DNA of 64,000 nucleotides from Symbiodinium natans (lineage: Eukaryota > Sar > Dinophyceae > Suessiales > Symbiodiniaceae), in contig CAJNDS010002246.1 in NCBI GenBank assembly GCA_905221605.1, positions 62,001 to 126,000 of the forward strand, in the 5' to 3' direction. A program made the position numbers and the translations under genes. Under the pieces are notes generated by a model. It was not told the DNA's origin. It worked only from the letters and a program-made list of their open reading frames with translations, and searched no databases. This document shows positions 44,094 through 53,505 of the stretch, piece by piece. The stretch's first letter is position 1. Every line of letters starts with the position of its first letter.

Positions 44094-45688
44094 GGGTTTA
44101 GGGATTAAGCCCTAGACAAACCCTGAGGGTTTGCAGGTCTGAGGGTTCCCGCAACCCCCCCCCCCCCTCCCGGCAAGTCTGCCTAACCACTCTCACATGC
44201 TTGAAGCGCGTGAGCCTCAAGCTCAATGGTCCTCCCTGAATCCTAAACAGGTTAGGGTTTAGGTTTATGGTTTAGGGTTTAGGGTTGGGGTTTAGGGTCT
44301 AGAGCCTCGGCAAGGGCATCATCCGCGCCAGCTTCGGGGGTGACTTCTCCGCCCTCGTCCTCGTCCTCGTCCTCGTCCTGCACCGAAGGCTTACTTTTGG
44401 TTCAGTGTTTAAAATTCCGTCTAGGGGTTTCGGGTTTTAGGGATTCAGGGTTGTAGGGTTGAGTGACGAAGGCTTCGGGTTTGGGTTCAGGGTTTGAGGG
44501 TAGTTAGGGCAAAGGTCGGTGATAGGATACAGGATTTAGGGTTTAGGGTTTAGGGTTTAGGGTTTAGGGTTCGGGGATTCAGGGTCTAAAGTTAAGGGTT
44601 TAGGGCCTTAAGAAGGTCTAAGTGTAGTTACTTGATCCCTGGAACTGGTCCTTTGCCTTCTTTAAAGGGTTGGGAAAATACGTCACATTTCAGGGGTCCC
44701 CGTTTTAAGGGCCCATATCAAGGGACCATGAAACTACCCTAAGACTCTAAGCCCTTTGTAAAACTTATGCCTCCCACATGGAAGGTAAACGCAGTATTGA
44801 TCCCTGCAATGTGGGTACCTAAAGCCTTAACCCCTAAGTCCTAAACCCTAAAACCCCAAAACCGCTTCGGGCACATGAAGGAACCATGGACCGCGCAAGG
44901 CTTAGGGTTCAGGGTTCAGGGTTGAGGGTTTAGGGTTTAGGGTTTAGGGTTCAGGGTTTAGGTTTTAAGGTTGAGGGTTTAGGGTTCAAGGCTTCAGGGT
45001 TTATGGTCCAAAGGGCTTAGGGTTTAGCGCGGAACGGTCCAGGACGATCTGGTCCATCGCCAGCGCCTGCCTCGCCCGCGGGCGGCTCTAAGCGCCGATC
45101 CGTCCGTGGCAGATGTCCATGGGAGCGCTGGACTCTGAGCCCTAAACCCCCAGGACACCGAAGCCCGGAATCCCTAAATCCTAAGCCCTCTAGACCATTT
45201 TGCCCTGAACTCTAAGCCTCTAACCCTAAACCCTAAACCCTGAAATGGCGCTTGAACTCGAGACCCCTACGATACACCCTTACTTCTGAACCGACTGTTT
45301 GGGTTTAGGGTTTAGGGTTAGGGTCCAGGGTTTAGGGTTTAGGGTTTAGGGTAGGAAATATAGGGTTTTGACCTCATGTACCGTAGCGAAAAAGCGAGTG
45401 CTGCGAGTGGCAGATCGGCGTTCTGCTCTTGGCAGCATTTCTGGGGGTCAAGGGGGTCTAAAACCTAAACCCTAAACCTCAAACCCTAAACCCTACCTCA
45501 AACGCTATCAACCTCAAACCCTAAACCTCAGACCCTAAGCCCTGAAATTTCAAACCCTAAACCTCAAACCCTAAGCCCTAACCCCTAAACTCTAAACCCT
45601 AAACCTCAAACCCTAAGCCCTATCAGCCCTAAACCCTAGACCCTGCGCCACAGAGAGGCCTGTATTGTGTGGCACGAGGTGTTTATCA

Positions 45689-45757
45689 GGTTTAGTGCAA
45701 TTGGGTTTAGGGTTTAGGGTTTATAAGGTTTAGGGTTTAGGGTTTAGTGCAATTGGG
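45689..45757 (+). repeat. Telomeric tract bracketed by a 17-bp direct repeat
   Basis: GGTTTAGTGCAATTGGG occurs at 45689-45705 and 45741-45757. Between them is TTTAGGG-type sequence. It could be a target duplication or a small tandem duplication. Confidence 0.6.
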
Positions 45758-46081
45758 CTTAGGATTTAGGGTTTAAGGTTTAGGGTTAAAGCTTATAAGA
45801 ATTTAGGCTGGAGGGTTTAGGGCTGAGGGTTGCAGGTTGAGGGTTTGAGGGCTTCGGGTTCTGCAGGGTTCAGAGTTCGCAGCCGTAACCGAGATAAATC
45901 TTGCAAACCCTCAACCCTTTTAAAACACCAGACTTCTACACCCCTTGGTCAGGTTTTGAAGCCCCTAAACGCTAAACCCCCAAACCCCAAACCCTAAACC
46001 CTAAACCCCAAACCCTTCAAGGCAGCTGTGAATTTCGGCTTCTCTTAGGGCGAGGCCCATCCCCCCCCCCCCCCAAAGAAA

Positions 46082-46206
46082 TTTAGGGTTTAGGGTTTAA
46101 GTTTAGGGTTTAGGGTTTAGGGTTTAGGGTTTAGGGTTTAGGGTTTAGGGTTTAGGGTTTAGGGTTTAGGGTTTAGGGTTTAGGGTTTAGGGTTTAGGGT
46201 TTAGGG
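46082..46206 (+). repeat. Long interstitial telomeric tract (TTTAGGG)n
   Basis: About eighteen units, one of them short (TTAAGTTTAGGG), following a run of about 14 C at 46061-46074. Confidence 0.96.
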
Positions 46207-46547
46207 TATGAGAAAGGACCGAAAACCAGAGGCCTTACAGCGTTTGGGGAGGTTGTAGGGATTCGAAGGCTTAGACCCCAGACCCGCACTCCTTAAGCCC
46301 CAAAACCATTCAAGCCCCTCTGCAAGGCCCTAAACCCTAAACCCCAAACCCTAAAGCCCAAAAAACCCTAAACCCTAAACCCCTAACCCTAAACCCTAAA
46401 CCCTAAACCCTAAACCCTAACCCCGCGTCTTTTGTCTGATTTTGTCGCGACCTCGTCGTCTCGTGTTGAGATTTCAAGGAGGCCACAGTCCCCCCACCCC
46501 ACGCCTGACTTGGGGTTGCGTTTGAGTTTAGGGTTTAGGGTTTAGGG

Positions 46548-46653
46548 TTGAGGGTCAAGGGTTAAGGGTTAAGGGTTAAGGGTTTGGGGTTTGGGGTTTG
46601 GGGTTTGGGGTTTGGGGTTTGGGGTTTAGGGTTTAGGGTTTAGGGTTTAGGGT
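46548..46653 (+). repeat. Consecutive blocks of telomere variants
   Basis: Starts with TTGAGGG and TCAAGGG, then three to four TTAAGGG units, then seven to eight TTTGGGG units, then four to five TTTAGGG units. All keep the 7-bp period. Confidence 0.93.
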
Positions 46654-47610
46654 GAACAATTAGGGTTTGGAGGCTTTGGTTGTTGTTTGTTTTGGGGTGC
46701 ATTGTGCACTGTGCTTTGTGCGTTGCGGGTTGCGGGTTGTGGGCTGTGTGTTTGGGTTGTGCGTTGTAAGTTGTGTTGGGGTGTTGAAGCTGCAGGGTTT
46801 GGAGGCTTTGGGGTTTTTGGGGGTTGCTGTGAGGGTCTTTGCATTTCGAGCTTTTGATTGTTTTAGGGTTGTTCCAGGTTTGTTTCTTTCTTTTTCGGGC
46901 TGGAGGCTTCAGGCTTTTAAGGGATTCATGGCATGGGGTTGCCCTGACTATTTTCACCGTTTCAAAGGTATGGGGTAAGTCTAGGACTGAACCCTAAACC
47001 CTAAACCCTGAACCCTAATGTGGGGTTCCGGCCATCAACCCTAAACAATCAAGCCCTGCACGAATTTAAGGCCAAATACACACACAAAACAAATAGTGCA
47101 AAACTCAGCATACCAACACACACACACACACAGATTTCCTTTTGTGTATATATATATACATATAGGTACATATGTATACATATATATATATACTCTAACC
47201 CTCAATCTCCATATCAAGATGCTATCGGGTTGGGACGTGAGCATCCGACCTGCTAGAAGGTCCGCCATCACCCTGAGAACAAGTGTAAACCCTAAACCCT
47301 AATCCCTAAACCCCAAACCCTAAACCCTAAACCTGGACTTCGGCTCACATCCTTAACCTAGCCCCTAAACAGGAACTCCTACACACTGGCATGGGTAGTT
47401 CTCTAAGTTAAGGATCCTGGTTTTTGGGTCCTATATAGTAAGCACCCTAATAAGGACCCCCAAACCGTAAACCCTAAACCCCAAGCCCTAAACCCGAAAC
47501 CCTCTACCCTAAACTCGAGTTTGGAGATGAGTCAGTTGCCTGCATCTTCGGCAGTGAAGGCCGTGAAGGAACCATGAGTGGCGTAGATGTGTCGCACGCC
47601 GTCTTTCCTT
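46654..47610. other. G/T-skewed strand, then AT microsatellite; no gene seen
   Basis: 46660-46880 is strongly G- and T-rich on the plus strand (TTGTTGTTTGTTTTGGGGTG, GCGGGTTGCGGGTTGTGGGC). This gives a 103-residue plus frame rich in V, G, C and F that I read as composition, not a gene. 47095-47200 has CACACA and TATATA runs. Telomeric units flank both. Confidence 0.6.
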
Positions 47611-47859
47611 GGGTTTAGGGTTTAGGGTTTAGGGTTTAGGGTTTAGGGTTTAGGGTTTAGGGTTGAGGGTTTTGGGTTTTGGGTTGAGGGGTTTAGGGTT
47701 GAGGGGTGAAGGGGTTTAGTTTTTAGGGTTTCGGGTTTGCGGTTTCAAGGTTGGAAGCTTACCGTGCATGTCCCCGGGAGGAAAAACTTCCCTAAGCCCA
47801 CTACTGCCCATGCTTCAGGTATTCGTAAATCTTGCAGGGTTTAGCTGAGGGCCCGTATT

Positions 47860-47961
47860 CTACCATTTGCTTAAGAACCCCCCGAAACATACTCTTCATG
47901 ATAAGGGCAATACGGGGATAATTGCTTTTCTATTTTTTGGGGGTTCTGAAGCAAATAGTAG
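47860..47961. mobile_element. Family G element, 102 bp, inside duplication copy 1
   Basis: CTACCATTTGCTTAAGAACC at the left and GGGGGTTCTGAAGCAAATAG (then TAG) at the right are near-perfect inverse ends. The T/G run is short (TTTTTTGGGGG). Best-preserved member of the family. Confidence 0.85.
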
Positions 47962-48590
47962 TGTTGCTAGAGGGTAAGGGAAGCTGCGCTTGGGTAAGGG
48001 AAGCTGCGCTTGAAGGTTCATCGAGGTTGCGTGCCAATTTAATCTTCAACAGGCGCAAAATTGAAAGGAGTTGGGGTGGCCCTAAACCCTAAGCCCTAGG
48101 CCCTAAACCCTAAACCCTGAACTCTCTCTTTTAGGGTCCAGCCGGACGATGGAGGACCACTCCCGGCTACGCGGAGCAGAGTTAAACAGGCCAGGGTTTA
48201 GGGTTTGGGTTTACGGGCGTTTAGGGTTTTAGGGTTTAGGGTTTATAGAAATTGTATGGGGTTTCTGTTCGGGGCTTTGTGTTTTTTTTTTGTTTGGGGG
48301 GGGGGGGGGGTTAGGGTTTAGGGTTTAGGGTTTAGGGTTTAGGGTTTAGGGTTTAGGGTTTAGGGTTTAGGGTTTAGGGTTTAGGGTTTAGGGTTGAGGG
48401 TTTTGGGTTTTGGGTTGAGGGGTTTAGGGTTGAGGGGTGAAGGGGTTTAGTTTTTAGGGTTTCGGGTTTGCGGTTTCAAGGTTGGAAGCTTACCGTGCAT
48501 GTCCCCGGGAGGAAAAACTTCCCTAAGCCCACTACTGCCCATGCTTCAGGTATTCGTAAATCTTGCAGGGTTTAGCTGAGGGCCCGTATT

Positions 48591-48692
48591 CTACCATTTG
48601 CTTAAGAACCCCCCGAAACATACTCTTCATGATAAGGGCAATACGGGGATAATTGCTTTTCTATTTTTTGGGGGTTCTGAAGCAAATAGTAG
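48591..48692. mobile_element. Family G element, inside duplication copy 2
   Basis: Identical to 47860-47961, carried along by the 731-bp duplication; not an independent insertion. Confidence 0.85.
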
Positions 48693-49487
48693 TGTTGCTA
48701 GAGGGTAAGGGAAGCTGCGCTTGGGTAAGGGAAGCTGCGCTTGAAGGTTCATCGAGGTTGCGTGCCAATTTAATCTTCAACAGGCGCAAAATTGAAAGGA
48801 GTTGGGGTGGCCCTAAACCCTAAGCCCTAGGCCCTAAACCCTAAACCCTGAACTCTCTCTTTTAGGGTCCAGCCGGACGATGGAGGACCACTCCCGGCTA
48901 CGCGGAGCAGAGTTAAACAGGCCAGGGTTTAGGGTTTGGGTTTACGGGCGTTTAGGGTTTTAGGGTTTAGGGTTTATAGAAATTGTATGGGGTTTCTGTT
49001 CGGGGCTTTGTGTTTTTTTTTTGTTTGGGGGGGGGGGGGTTAGGGTTTAGGGTTTAGGGTTTAGGGTTTAGGGTTTAGGGTTTAGGGTTTAGGGTTTAGG
49101 GTTTAGGGTTTAGGGTTTAGGGTTTAGGGTAAATCTGGAACTCCTCCGTACACTCTGGTCATCTCCCAGCGGCATCAAGGACCGTGCTGCTTCGCAGTCG
49201 CCGCCGTGGTACGGGCTGCCCCAGGCAACAAGCCTGGGTTCGTTTCTGAGGCGTCACCCGAAACCCTAAACCCTAAACCCTAAACCCCAAACCCTAAACC
49301 CTAAACCCTAGACCCCAAACCCTAAGCCCTGAACCCTGAACCCTGAACCCTGAACCCTAAATGAGCATATCAGGGTACAACTGGCCTGCGCAAGGGGTAT
49401 CTGGGAAACGCTACCCATTGGAAACCGTCCCGGCATGCCCAACTCCGCTCCGGAGTTCGGGGTTTAGGGTTTAGGGTTTAGGGTTTA

Positions 49488-49568
49488 ACCTAGGATCAAA
49501 AATGTACCCCTATTTGCTTCTAAAGGGGCTTATTAAGGAAACCTAAGCCCCCCCAAAAAAAGGGACGA
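49488..49568 (+). mobile_element. Family F fragment adjoining a telomeric tract
   Basis: CCTAGGATCAAAAATGTACC, TTGCTTCTAAAGGGGCTTAT and GGAAACCTAAGCCCCCCC match the family F body. The right terminus is not seen, and a TTTAGGG tract abuts the left end. Confidence 0.55.
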
Positions 49569-49741
49569 AGAGACTTCGGGCTTGAGCTGAAGAAGCGCAG
49601 AACGGCTGTCGTTTTCAAAACCCTAAACCCTAAACCCTAAACCCTAAACCCTGAACCCTAAACCCTAAACCCTAAACCGTCGCTTTCGGAAGGATCTTGG
49701 AATGCTTTTTGGAGCAGCTTGGAGTGCTCCTTGGGATCATC

Positions 49742-49897
49742 TTAGAATGCTCCTAAACCTTACTAGGCTGCCCAGTAACCAAGGCTTAAAAAGGGTGCCC
49801 TTTTTTTGCTTAAAGGGGTTTACAAGGGAACCTAAACCCCCCAAGAAGGGAATAAGGGCACTACTGGGCATCCTAGTTAGAATGCTCCTAAACCTTA
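49742..49897 (+). mobile_element. Family F element with a perfect 21-bp target duplication
   Basis: The element 49763-49876 starts CTAGGCTGCCCAGTAACC and ends GGGCACTACTGGGCATCCTAG-type sequence, with inverse ends. It is directly abutted on both sides by the same 21 bp (49742-49762 and 49877-49897). Duplications this long are unusual for cut-and-paste transposons and are close in size to those around telomeric inserts here. Confidence 0.85.
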
Positions 49898-50275
49898 AAC
49901 GCTGAACCCTAAACCTTAATCCCAAAAACCAAGGGTTTTGCACTGCTTGGGGCCGGCGCCGGAATCAGGCGTTTCATTTGTTGAAGGCTTAGTGGGGCAA
50001 TAATAGGTTTAGGGTTTAGGGCCTTTAGGGTTTAGGGTTTAGGGTTTAGGGCTTAGGGCTTAGGGCTTAGGGTTTAGCGTTGTAGTTTTGTCACTGAGGG
50101 TTCGAAGCTTTAAGGGACCAGCGGATTGGAGCAGGGGTCTGTAAGATGTCCAAGAGTCTAGAAGATAATAAACAGTTTCTCTAACTTAGGGTCGCACCCT
50201 CAAAAGGCACCCCCCCCCCCCGGCCCAAAATCCTGAACCCTTAGAGAATTCCCCAGACTGCGACCTAAGGTGGGC

Positions 50276-50393
50276 TACTAGAGCCTAGAGTCACGCAGGA
50301 ATAGAAAGGGTAGCCCTTTTGAACCCTAAACCCTAAACCCAAAACCCTATAAGGAGTAGAAAGGGTACCCCTTTTTGGTTCAAAAGGGGGAGT
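50276..50393 (+). mobile_element. Family F element with a telomeric insert and 23-bp duplication
   Basis: The block 50298-50320 (GGAATAGAAAGGGTAGCCC, then TTTT) recurs at 50353-50375 with two differences. Between them are CCCTAAA units and a variant (50322-50350). The flanks on each side fit one family F element, so the telomeric units were inserted with duplication of part of the element. Confidence 0.75.
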
Positions 50394-50504
50394 TACGACG
50401 CCGAGGACTGCTTTTTCTCAGGCCTGCGGGTGTCATCCGCTCCGTGGATCTATGAGCCAGTACGCCCCGACTGGGATTCGAGTTTAGGGCTTCAAGTTTA
50501 AACT

Positions 50505-50595
50505 GGCCTAGGGTAAGCTTCTGTTAGGTTGGCTACTTTATAAGAGACCTTGAACCACAAACTGAAAGGAAAAGGGTACCACCGGGCCACCAAGC
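50505..50595 (+). mobile_element. Family F element
   Basis: GGCCTAGGGTAAGC, AGGTTGGCTACTTTATAAG, GACCTTGAACCACAAAC and AAAAGGGTACCACCGGGCC follow the family order, most like 43049-43158. Confidence 0.55.
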
Positions 50596-51010
50596 TAACC
50601 CTAAAACCGGGAGGATTGTGTCCTACTTCCAGCAACCCGGTCTGCTTAGCACCCGTTCACCAAGTGCCGAAGTCTCCCTAAACCTCCCTAAACCCTAAAC
50701 CCTAAACCGCCTAAACCCTAAACTTTAACCCCTAAACCCAAAACCCTAAGAAAGAGGGAACAGGGGACTCTGAGCCCGAGTCCAGTCTTGATGCTTGCAA
50801 GTGAGGAGCTCCCCTTCAAGAGACAGCGCCGCGAACGCGCGTGCTGTTGAGAAAACCTGGGCGCAACTCGAAAATCAGCCGAAACACTAAAGCCTAGACC
50901 CTAAACCCTGAACCCTAACCCCTAAACCCTGAACCCTAAACCCTAAATCCCAAACCCTGAACCCTAGATACATGCCTCAACTCCTAGCCTACACCTTAAA
51001 ATCCCAACCC

Positions 51011-51136
51011 TTACAAGGAGGGGCCCCCTAGTTATAAGTAGGGTTATAGGGGCCCTAAATTGGGTTATAAGGATCCTAACTTAGGTTATAAGTCCCTTAA
51101 CTATAGCTAGCATAGTAAGCGGGCCCCTCCTTGTAG
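51011..51136. mobile_element. Family E inverted-repeat element
   Basis: TTACAAGGAGGGGCCCCCTA at the left and GGGCCCCTCCTTGTAG at the right are inverse ends. The body matches 24669-24792 throughout, with GGGTTATAAGGATCC and TTAGGTTATAAGTCCC. Confidence 0.82.
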
Positions 51137-51840
51137 GCCATAAGTCTTACACGTGCAAATACACACACACACAATACGAAATCAACAGCCAAAGCAACAC
51201 AAAATGCAACTGTGGCGCGATGCCGATGTCACAAGCCAGTTGAGTCTGGACCTGTATATCACGCCGCAGCAGGGCGCAGAGTTGTCTGGGGCTCGGGACC
51301 GGGTTTAGGGGTCTACAACTCTTAAGCTTCAAATTTTGGGGTCATAAGGGGACACGTATCACGATGGTTGTTCGGACCTCAAGCCCTACATCCCAAACCC
51401 ACAAGCCCAGATTTAGGGTTTAGGGTTTTGATCCGAATCGAAAATGTCTTCAATTGGGTAAGGCCCCCCATTTTGGGGTGTAGGGTTTAGGGCCCCCACG
51501 TAATCATGGGGCCCTATCCGAGATCTGCAACCATCAGCAACAAGATCCACCAGCGCGCTCCCCACCGCCCATTCCCTAAACCCTACAACTAAAACCCTAT
51601 AAACCCTAAAACCTATAACGGCCCCAAAAGACTGCCCAAGGCCCCGGAAGCAACAGCCGAGACTTACGCACAAAAAGCCGCCGAACAACTCCGGATTTCT
51701 ATAAACCCTGATCCCTGAACCCTAAACCATATAAACCCTAAACCATATAAACCCTAAACCATATAAACCCTAAACCCTAAACCCTAAACCCTAAACCCTA
51801 AACCCGGAACCAGGGGAGTGCCCTTCATCATGGCTTAGAG

Positions 51841-52217
51841 ATGTTTTGGTGTCACCGACACAAGAAATTAGAAACAGCAAGCTTAGATGAACGAACAAAT
51901 CAACACGTAGACAAATCGAAATAAGCTTATGTGTATAACATAATGTAATCTAATCTGAGATAAATAGTATAATGATTATAGTTGAATTTAAGAGCATAAC
52001 ATAATATCAAATAAAAATATATAACATGCACATGTATACATATATAGATGAATCTGCATATATGCACATATATATATATATATGCATATGTGTGTATATA
52101 TACAACATATATATATGGTACCCCCCCCCCATATGCCCACACTTTTTCCTCTCAGGTGCCATGGTAGGGTTTAGAGGCTTAGGATTTCGAAGCCTCCGAG
52201 GGCAGCGAGCACGAAAG
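51841..52217. other. AT-rich unique segment with TATA microsatellite
   Basis: The telomere-free island starts here. It contains AT-rich unique sequence and TATATATGCA runs at 52040-52120. Frames are short, tyrosine/isoleucine-rich and repeat-derived. One isolated GGGTTTAGAGG lies at 52166. Confidence 0.7.
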
Positions 52218-53505
52218 CGCTCTACTGTACCAAAGTTTTAGGCCCAGAAGAGCAAAAACGCTGTACTGTCCCAAAAAAACCAATCTTTTTAAGCAAAAAC
52301 AAGCAAAAATGCCGTACTGTCCCAAAAAACCAAAAAAACCAAAGTTTGGAGACCTCCAGGCCCTGGAGGAGCCCAAGGTCTCCAAACTTTGGTTTTTTTG
52401 GTTTTTTTGGGACAGTACAGCATTTTTGCACTTTTTGCCTTAAAAAGATTGGTTTTTTTGGGACAGTACAGCACTTTCGAGGCCTGGGACTGCAAAAACG
52501 CTGTACTGTCCCAAAAAAACCAATCTTTTTAAGCAAAAACAAGCAAAAATGCCGTACTGTCCCAAAAAAACCAAAAAAACCAAAGTTTGGAGACCTCCAG
52601 GCCCTGGAGGAGCCCAAGGTCTCCAAACTTTGGTTTTTTTGGTTTTTTTGGGACAGTACAGCATTTTTGCACTTTTTGCCTTAAAAAGATTGGTTTTTTT
52701 GGGACAGTACAGCACTTTCGAGGCCTGGGACTGCAAAAACGCTGTACTGTCCCAAAAAAACCAATCTTTTTAAGCAAAAACAAGCAAAAATGCCGTACTG
52801 TCCCAAAAAACCAAAAAAACCAAAGTTTGGAGACCTCCAGGCCCTGGAGGAGCCCAAGGTCTCCAAACTTTGGTTTTTTTGGTTTTTTTGGGACAGTACA
52901 GCATTTTTGCACTTTTTGCCTTGAAAAGATTGGTTTTTTTGGGACAGTACAGCACTTTCGACGCCTGGGACTGCAAAAACGCTGTACTGTCCCAAAAAAA
53001 CCAAACTCTCTTTAAGCAAAAACAAGCAAAAATGCCGTACTGTCCCAAAAAAAACCAAAAAAAACCAAAGTTTGGAGACCTCCAGGCCCTGGAGGAGCCC
53101 AAGGTCTCCAAACTTTGGTTTTTTTGGTTTTTTTGGGACAGTACAGCATTTTTGCACTTTTTGTCTTAAAAAGATTGGTTTTTTTGGGACAGTACAGCAC
53201 TTTCGAGGCCTGGGACTGCAAAAACGCTGTACTGTCCCAAAAAAAACAATCTTTGTAAGCCAAAACAAGCAAAAATGCCGTACTGTCCCAAAAAAACCAA
53301 AAAAACCAAAGTTTGGAGACCTCCAGGCCCTGAAGCAGCCCAAGGTCTCCAAACTTTGGTTTTTTTGGTTTTTTTGGGACAGTACAGCATTTTTGCACTT
53401 TTTGCCTTGAAAAGATTGGTTTTTTTGGGACAGTACAGCACTTTCGAGGCCTGGGACTGCAAAAATGCTGTACTGTCCCAAAAAACCAATCTTTTAAGCC
53501 GATTC
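52218..53505. repeat. Tandem array of five long palindromes, period about 241 bp
   Basis: The motif GCTGTACTGTCCCAAAAAAA recurs from 52260, 52500, 52741, 52981, 53226 and 53467, with its inverse GGGACAGTACAGC in between. Each period is a foldback of about 220 bp. The arms run from this motif through AAGCAAAAAC and CCAAAGTTTGGAGACC to a short loop (CCAGGCCCTGGAGGAGCCCA, 52358-52377 in the first). Units are joined by TTTCGAGGCCTGGGACTGCA. Units are very alike, differing mainly in A/T run lengths and a few bases. The many long frames on both strands (up to 266 residues) are by-products of the repeat. Confidence 0.95.

Larger units (their letters stand above)
43620..46549. other. Telomere mosaic, no gene seen
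   Basis: Telomeric tracts at 43915-43940, 44266-44300, 44528-44575, 44900-44965, 45301-45352, 45455-45640 (with many CCTCAAA units), 46082-46206 and 46376-46424. A (CTCGTC)n stretch lies at 44350-44380 and poly-C at 44156-44167. No credible coding sequence. Confidence 0.75.
47611..49130 (+). repeat. Recent tandem duplication, 731-bp period, telomeric tracts at the joints
   Basis: The block 47661-48310 recurs at 48392-49039, apparently identical apart from a G run of 15 versus 13. TTTAGGG tracts precede the first copy (47611-47662), separate the copies (48311-48391, about 11 units) and follow the second (49040-49130, about 13 units). Each copy carries a family G element and a 20-bp tandem repeat (47972-48011). 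Unequal exchange between telomeric tracts would produce this, as could a misassembly. Confidence 0.95.
49131..51840. other. Telomere mosaic with several small elements, no gene seen
   Basis: Telomeric tracts at 49262-49358, 49617-49678, 49993-50075, 50690-50760, 50890-50965 and 51712-51805. The last includes three 16-bp units CATATAAACCCTAAAC. Two opposing frames at 49702-49943 lie over a family F element and are not genes. The 91-residue minus frame at 51413-51688 has no recognisable domain. Confidence 0.7.

Noticed and set aside
46640-46978. 103-105 residue frames on both strands as genes
   Set aside because: Strong G/T strand bias and telomere-like repeats explain the open frames. No recognisable domain.
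52218-53505. Regularly spaced repeats that superficially resemble a CRISPR array
   Set aside because: Spacers are not unique, the repeats are long palindromes of A/T runs, and the setting is eukaryotic.
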